Assembly (NCBI GenBank): GCA_903949285.1
Contig: CAJAYT010000105.1
Coordinates: 56,734-120,733 of the forward strand
Direction: 5' to 3'
DNA: 64,000 nucleotides
DNA from: an uncultured Burkholderiales bacterium
Lineage (GTDB): Bacteria; Pseudomonadota; Gammaproteobacteria; Burkholderiales; Burkholderiaceae_C
In this document: piece after piece, positions 59,519-64,000 of the stretch
Position numbering within the stretch: the stretch's first letter is position 1
How the letters are laid out: the number at the start of each line of letters is the position of its first letter
The notes under the pieces: generated by a model
What the model was told of the DNA's origin: nothing
Databases searched by the model: none
What the model saw: only the letters and a program-made list of their open reading frames with translations
Translations under genes and position numbers: made by a program

Positions 59519-61270
59519 ATGCGCCCAACATACAACAAACCAACAAGCAAAAGCCCCAAGGGCTTTGGTGCTAAGTCAGCTCTGAGGATACAGAACTTAC
59601 TGAGCCAAGCTGTTGACTTACATCAAAAGGGGGCACTCCATCAGGCTTTGGCGCTGTATCAGAGTGTATTGGCCATTGACGCTCATAATTTCGAGGCCCT
59701 ACATTTATCAGGACTCATTGCCTATCAGACCCAAAATGCGCAAAAAGGGGTTGATTTGATGCGAGAGGCCCTGAAGATATCCCCTCGTAGCGTTGCTTGT
59801 CTGGTCAATTTAGGGTTGGCAGAGCATGCGATCGGTGATGTGCAGGGTGCTATAAAGAGGTACTTTAGAGCGCTTGAGATTAAGAAAGATTTTGCACAAG
59901 CCCATTACAACCTCGCTAATGCTTATAAGGATCTGCACAACTGGAGCGCTGCAACGCTCAGTTATGAAAAAGCAATCGCGCTAAAACCAGATTACTGGGA
60001 AGCTTTACTCAACTTAGCCAATGTGCTTGAGAGTTGCTCTGACTTGGTGAGGGCGCTGCAAAACTTAAACCGAGTATTAGTGATCAATCCAATTCATTCA
60101 AAAGCCTACAACAATAGAGGTAACGTTTATAAGAAGCTTGAGCGATGGCAAGACGCAATCAATGACTACGATTTGAGTATTCAACTTGACCGCAATTACG
60201 CCGATGTTTATGTCAATAAAGGAAATTTACTTAAAGACCTTGCCTATTGGGATGCAGCAAGCGCATCCTATGATCGTTCACTTGAAATTGATCCTCAGCA
60301 TCCTAAAGCTTTGTGGAATAAGTCACTGCTCCATTTAATACTTGGGAACTTCAGTAAAGGCTGGCAGGGGTACGAGGAAAGGTGGGAAAAAGAAAATGCG
60401 CAGGCTTTGAATTTACAGCACTATAAATCTAATTTCCAGGCATTTGCGGACCGAGCGTGGAGGGGGGATCAGGAGATACGTGGTAAACGAGTGTTGCTCT
60501 ACGCGGAGCAGGGTGTCGGCGACAGTATTCAGTTTGTAAGATTCGTTCCGCTGATTGTTAACCGTGGAGCCACTGTTTTTTTGATGGTCCAAAGCAATTT
60601 GCTTGCACTGTTTAGACAAATCAAAGGGGTGAGTCTCTTGCTGAGCCTGGATGAATCAGCGCCTGAGCATGATTTTGCTTGCCCCTTGATGAGTCTACCC
60701 CTCGCACTCAAGATCAACCAGGAGGAAGCTTTCGGCAAGTCTCCCTATTTGTATGCAGACCCCCAGAAAGTGAACTCTTGGCAGACTCATCTCGTCGCAT
60801 TGGGGTCGCCCAAAGTAGGGGTCGTTTGGAGAGGGAGTTCGTTCCATGCCAACGATAAACATAGAAGCATACCGTTTGAGCGTTTTCAAGACTGCATACC
60901 AAAAAGTATTCGGTGCGTGAGTTTACAAAAAGAGCTGAATGACGTTGAAAAATCTCTGTTGAATCAGAACAAAGATATTTTAGATTTCTCTGAGAAACTG
61001 ACCGATTTCTCTGAGACAGCTGCCTTGTGTGCCAACTTGGATTTAGTGATTTGTGTCGATACAAGCGTCGCCCATCTTGCAGCTGCTTTGGGTAAGGAGG
61101 TCTGGATTTTGTTGCCCATCAGTCCTGATTGGCGTTGGATGCTGAACAGGCGCGAATCTCCTTGGTACTCGGAGGTGACTTTATATCGTCAAGGGGCTTG
61201 GGGAGACTGGGCGAGCCCACTCCAACAAGTCAAGTCCGATTGGCTTGCTAAACTGCAGGCAAGTCAATAA
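59519..61270 (+). CDS. TPR-repeat protein with GT9-like glycosyltransferase domain
   Basis: A 583-residue fusion. After a basic N-terminus, residues about 30-290 are tandem TPR units (each with the pattern LxxAxxxY-A-P, e.g. HYNLANAYKDLHNWSAAT and AYNNRGNVYKKLERW). The C-terminal half (about 330-583) resembles heptosyltransferase/GT9-type domains: RGKRVLLYAEQGVGDSIQFVRF, VGVVWRGSSFHANDKHRS, and the diagnostic ICVDTSVAHLAAALGKEVWILLP. Acceptor and sugar are unknown; such TPR-GT proteins often modify surface proteins or O-antigens. Divergent from the dehydrogenase gene. Confidence 0.82.
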   Translation: MRPTYNKPTSKSPKGFGAKSALRIQNLLSQAVDLHQKGALHQALALYQSVLAIDAHNFEALHLSGLIAYQTQNAQKGVDLMREALKISPRSVACLVNLGLAEHAIGDVQGAIKRYFRALEIKKDFAQAHYNLANAYKDLHNWSAATLSYEKAIALKPDYWEALLNLANVLESCSDLVRALQNLNRVLVINPIHSKAYNNRGNVYKKLERWQDAINDYDLSIQLDRNYADVYVNKGNLLKDLAYWDAASASYDRSLEIDPQHPKALWNKSLLHLILGNFSKGWQGYEERWEKENAQALNLQHYKSNFQAFADRAWRGDQEIRGKRVLLYAEQGVGDSIQFVRFVPLIVNRGATVFLMVQSNLLALFRQIKGVSLLLSLDESAPEHDFACPLMSLPLALKINQEEAFGKSPYLYADPQKVNSWQTHLVALGSPKVGVVWRGSSFHANDKHRSIPFERFQDCIPKSIRCVSLQKELNDVEKSLLNQNKDILDFSEKLTDFSETAALCANLDLVICVDTSVAHLAAALGKEVWILLPISPDWRWMLNRRESPWYSEVTLYRQGAWGDWASPLQQVKSDWLAKLQASQ

Positions 61271-61383
61271 GGTGTAATGATCGGGCAGATTCAATTAAGG
61301 TCGTTGAGACACAAATTCAGTCGTTGATGTATCCATTTACGAGAGTCCATCAACGCTGAAGACAGATGTGGAAGCAGAGCTGT

Positions 61384-61767
61384 TTAATTTCCTTTTAGTT
61401 TGTCGACACGTTTGAAATAAGTCTTTGCGTAGGCTGTGATTTGAGCATCCGTTGGATGATCTACAGTTTCAATACCCACTATTTTTTTAGCCACAATTGG
61501 ATCGTGAACCGCAGCGTGTTTGAGTAATTCACCCTTTGCGGATCCCGGTCCGATGATCAATATCTCACTGACATCTGCGACAGCAGAAATAATTTTGTGA
61601 AAAAACTGATGATCCTCAGGTGCTTTGCCACTTCCAATTTCATTTGCCTTATGGTGTAAGTGGGTATGAGTTGACTCGTTTTTGATCAATTCGTTTTTTG
61701 TCGAATCGAAATAATTAACGTGAGCTTCCTTGTGGTCGATCCAAATGACGACATGATTGGTTTTCAT
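61384..61767 (-). CDS. eRF1 domain-3-like small protein
   Basis: A 127-residue protein annotated elsewhere as translational machinery-like; it resembles eRF1/Pelota domain 3 (L7Ae-like fold). Seen: VVIWIDHKEAHVNYFDSTKN at the N-terminus, THLHHKANEIGSGKAPED, EILIIGPGSAKGELLKHAAVHDP and KKIVGIETVDHPTDAQITAYA. Function unproven; often found in accessory or stress-associated gene neighbourhoods. Small gene on the minus strand between convergent and divergent neighbours. Confidence 0.65.
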   Translation of the reverse strand: MKTNHVVIWIDHKEAHVNYFDSTKNELIKNESTHTHLHHKANEIGSGKAPEDHQFFHKIISAVADVSEILIIGPGSAKGELLKHAAVHDPIVAKKIVGIETVDHPTDAQITAYAKTYFKRVDKLKGN

Positions 61768-62066
61768 ACATTCCTATCTGTTTATATAACCAGTCAGAGT
61801 ATAGGCCTTATGTAAACTTGAATCTGTTGGTTTGTTGGCATTAAGGATAGAGAAGTCGACATTTATTGCTTTAAATCAGATTTCCATCAATTAATTTAAG
61901 ATGGCATCATCAAATAAAAAAATCAGCAAATTAAAAAATACAACCCAAGGGGTTGCGACCCACTGGAGACAATTTGGTAGTTCAATAATCTACCATACCC
62001 AAATAGATCAGTTAATCCGCTTTAGTCAGTTCAAAAGACATCTTTAACGTAGTCCCTAAGAGCTGT

Positions 62067-62864
62067 CTATGCAATGGTGAGTGCACGAGTGACTACTTGT
62101 CCGTCCACCCAGTTGATATAGCTAGACTCTTGAACCTCATGCCAATGGTCTAAATCATCATCAAATGGCTCTGACGCTATGGTGCTCACGGCACCAGGTT
62201 TCACATGCTTTTCATGTGTGTCGGGTGTGCCGTAGAAAAGACTAGGCGAGTTATTATCAGTTGAATACCGATAAGCCCAGATGGATTTGCCGTCGCTTAA
62301 AGCAGCTGAAATTCTGATGGGATCAGAAGATCGGTGATGATTTAGTATGGATTTTATTTTTTCAATAGCAAGAGTCATCCCCTTGATTGGGTCATCCACG
62401 AGACCCATTGTCAGGGCCAGTAAAAACAAAGCCTCACTATCGGTTGTTCCGTGTCGGTAGGCGTAAAACTCTTTTGAAATGTGAGACTCAATCTCTCTTC
62501 GGTGCAAATGCCAGTCACCTATATGACCGTTGTGCATGAAAGCCCAATTTTCATACGCGTAGGGGTGGCAATTCATGCGCGAAACGCTCGTTCCAGTCGC
62601 GGCGCGAACGTGCGCGAAGAAAAGATCACTTTTTATATGTTTACTCAACTCTTTAAGATTGTCATCATTCCAGGCCGGTAAAACATCTTTAAATAGACCA
62701 GGGGATTTCCTATCACCGTACCAAGCCACGCCAAACCCATCGCCGTTGGTGATGAGCATAGATTTTGTGGCTTTTAAGCTTTGAGAGATGAGAGAGTTCT
62801 TTTGTAAAAACAGAAGATTCTCAAGATAAATTTTATTACCAGCGTACGCTACCCATCGGCACAT
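62067..62864 (-). CDS. Class II glutamine amidotransferase, YafJ type
   Basis: A 265-residue Ntn-type amidotransferase. The nucleophile is Cys2 in MCRWVAYAG. Other blocks: GDGFGVAWYG, FFAHVRAATGTSVSRMNCHPYAYENWAFMHNGHIGDW and the GTTDSEALFLLAL region, all characteristic of YafJ/GATase type II domains without a partner synthase domain. The physiological acceptor is unknown. Preceded by a 299-base gap holding a short GC hairpin and no gene. Confidence 0.85.
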   Translation of the reverse strand: MCRWVAYAGNKIYLENLLFLQKNSLISQSLKATKSMLITNGDGFGVAWYGDRKSPGLFKDVLPAWNDDNLKELSKHIKSDLFFAHVRAATGTSVSRMNCHPYAYENWAFMHNGHIGDWHLHRREIESHISKEFYAYRHGTTDSEALFLLALTMGLVDDPIKGMTLAIEKIKSILNHHRSSDPIRISAALSDGKSIWAYRYSTDNNSPSLFYGTPDTHEKHVKPGAVSTIASEPFDDDLDHWHEVQESSYINWVDGQVVTRALTIA

Positions 62865-62948
62865 ATTGCCCCCCGATCAAAGTTTTACTGATTTTACGCA
62901 ATTAAGCCTACTCCCGTGCCGATGCTTTAAATCCGCACCGAATTAATC

Positions 62949-64000
62949 TTAGAACTTAGAGTTGGGACTCGATAAATTGAATTTTTTAATGATCCAATGC
63001 TTTACAAAGTCATTGACAAAAAGACAGCAAAGCATTGCGTAAGTGAAAATCCCTAAAGTTTGAGTCCAAGGTAACTCTGCCATTCCTGTAAGTCCGAAAC
63101 TGACCAAGCCTGTGCCTAGGATGATTTCCAATGCAAATGAAATCAATAAAATGTTACCTGGTTTGGTACTCCAAAAATACAAACGCTCTCTAACGGACAG
63201 AATTGAAAATGCCGCCATATAAAGCATGCATAAAAAGCTAAATGTATTCAAGGCCGCATCATTAGTGCGAAGGTCTAAATAGTTCCATCCAAACCATAAA
63301 AGAAGTAAGGATTGTGCCAACATCATTAACCCCAAAACGATTGCCAATCCTACAAATCCATTAATTTCCCAACTCTCGGGATGCGTTGAGGGTCTAACTT
63401 GATCGGTGGCCAATGCTATCTTGGTTGCATCGGTGATAAGCACAAGCAAAAGCATAGCAAATGCAGACACTACAAACTTTCCAGTCGCAACATATGCAAT
63501 TGCAACGTAGGGTGTCTTCAAGATAGTTCGACTTATTTTATTGATGATCCATGTGAGAAGTCTTTGATAGACCATCCTGCCGTGCGTGATTAAGTAAACA
63601 ATATTAATCAAGCCTGGCTGCGTTAAAACGATGCTTGCTGCGTCGCGCGCTATGTCGCAAGAATTACATACTGCAATACCTACCTCGGCTTGGCGAAGTG
63701 CTGGCGCGTCATTGACACCGTCCCCCGTCATACCTGTTACGAATCCGAGTGATTGAAGGGACTTGACAACCCTGAATTTGTCTTCTGGAAAGACTTCTGC
63801 AAAGCCGGCGTAAGCCTGAGCCAAATCCCGATTGGCTGATTTGCTTGTACTTACACCGAGTTTGAAATCATGAAAAGGAACAATATCGCCTAAACCAACT
63901 TTAGCGGCAAGCTCTTGAGCTACCACCAAAGCGTCACCTGTGAGCATCTTTAGCGAGACACCAAGTTCATTGATTTGTTCAATAAATTGACGGGCGTCCG
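62949..64000 (-). CDS. Plasma-membrane-type P-ATPase, C-terminal part
   Basis: Cut by the right window edge; at least 350 residues remain, open to base 64000. It has LGVSLKMLTGD with the conserved TGD, MTGDGVNDAPALRQAEVGIAV and the nucleotide/hinge region typical of P-type ATPases, then six C-terminal membrane segments. The short cytoplasmic tail and the sequence around AVCNSCDIARDAASIVLTQPGL resemble type IIIA proton ATPases (plasma-membrane H+-ATPase type), found patchily in bacteria. The phosphorylation DKTGT lies outside this window. Confidence 0.85.
   Translation of the reverse strand, partial: DARQFIEQINELGVSLKMLTGDALVVAQELAAKVGLGDIVPFHDFKLGVSTSKSANRDLAQAYAGFAEVFPEDKFRVVKSLQSLGFVTGMTGDGVNDAPALRQAEVGIAVCNSCDIARDAASIVLTQPGLINIVYLITHGRMVYQRLLTWIINKISRTILKTPYVAIAYVATGKFVVSAFAMLLLVLITDATKIALATDQVRPSTHPESWEINGFVGLAIVLGLMMLAQSLLLLWFGWNYLDLRTNDAALNTFSFLCMLYMAAFSILSVRERLYFWSTKPGNILLISFALEIILGTGLVSFGLTGMAELPWTQTLGIFTYAMLCCLFVNDFVKHWIIKKFNLSSPNSKF

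Overview
The window looks like a stretch of chromosome from a betaproteobacterium of the order Burkholderiales, probably Comamonadaceae-like. Evidence: two tripartite tricarboxylate (Bug-type) receptors, the lineage-typical small families DUF1840, DUF3567 and DUF3108, a PhaM-like polyhydroxyalkanoate granule protein, the neighbourhood recG-oxyR-ubiA-proC-rplN, and an spc ribosomal operon detached from S10. Base composition is moderate for the group (by eye a little under half G+C). Genes are densely packed. I see no insertion sequence, prophage, CRISPR array or rRNA gene.

Layout. 1-2017 (minus): lipB (cut by the left edge), a DUF493 protein and a class IV aminotransferase. 2253-9374 (plus): complete ATP synthase operon atpIBEFHAGDC. 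9443-11387: an NTF2-like protein, a YheT-type hydrolase and a small conserved protein, converging on a membrane-anchored cytochrome c across a cluster of three hairpins. 12166-14771: tRNA-Arg(CCG), rsmI, a DiaA/GmhA-type SIS protein and a DolP-like BON lipoprotein. 14942-19201: a beta-hydroxyacid dehydrogenase, a YggS-type PLP protein, a GlcD-type oxidase and purU. 19428-25188: nucleotide-sugar genes galE, rfbB, rfbD, rfbA, rfbC and, convergent, galU, supplying dTDP-rhamnose, UDP-glucose and UDP-galactose for surface polysaccharide. 25256-31677: small lineage proteins, an FAA-family enzyme, a VOC protein, a PhaM-FIST pair and an amino-acid-binding protein. 32390-36615: tgt and queA (queuosine synthesis) separated by a class II aldolase and a Bug receptor. 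36856-42153: recG, oxyR, ubiA, a small Lys-rich exported protein and proC.

42517-51559 is the spc-alpha ribosomal region: rplN-rplX-rplE-rpsN-rpsH-rplF-rplR-rpsE-rpmD-rplO-secY-infA-rpmJ-rpsM-rpsK-rpsD-rpoA-rplQ, followed within about 30 bases by an initiator tRNA-fMet gene and a strong terminator. A good sigma-70 promoter lies ahead of rplN, and conspicuous hairpins sit between rpsK, rpsD and rpoA.

51615-64000: an alpha/beta hydrolase, DUF1840 and SrkA-like kinase group; a second Bug receptor; htpG with a near-consensus heat-shock (sigma-32) promoter; an RluF-like pseudouridine synthase; a 2Fe-2S ferredoxin; a 3-hydroxyacyl-CoA dehydrogenase; a large TPR-glycosyltransferase fusion; an eRF1-like small protein; a YafJ-type amidotransferase; and the C-terminal part of a plasma-membrane-type P-ATPase cut by the right edge.

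Most of the window is conserved housekeeping DNA. I did not find a convincing new multi-gene system. The most interesting items are regulatory or structural: the htpG heat-shock promoter, hairpins in the alpha operon, tRNA-fMet riding on the alpha operon, a 10-bp tandem repeat inside the rhamnose cluster, and the TPR-glycosyltransferase fusion.
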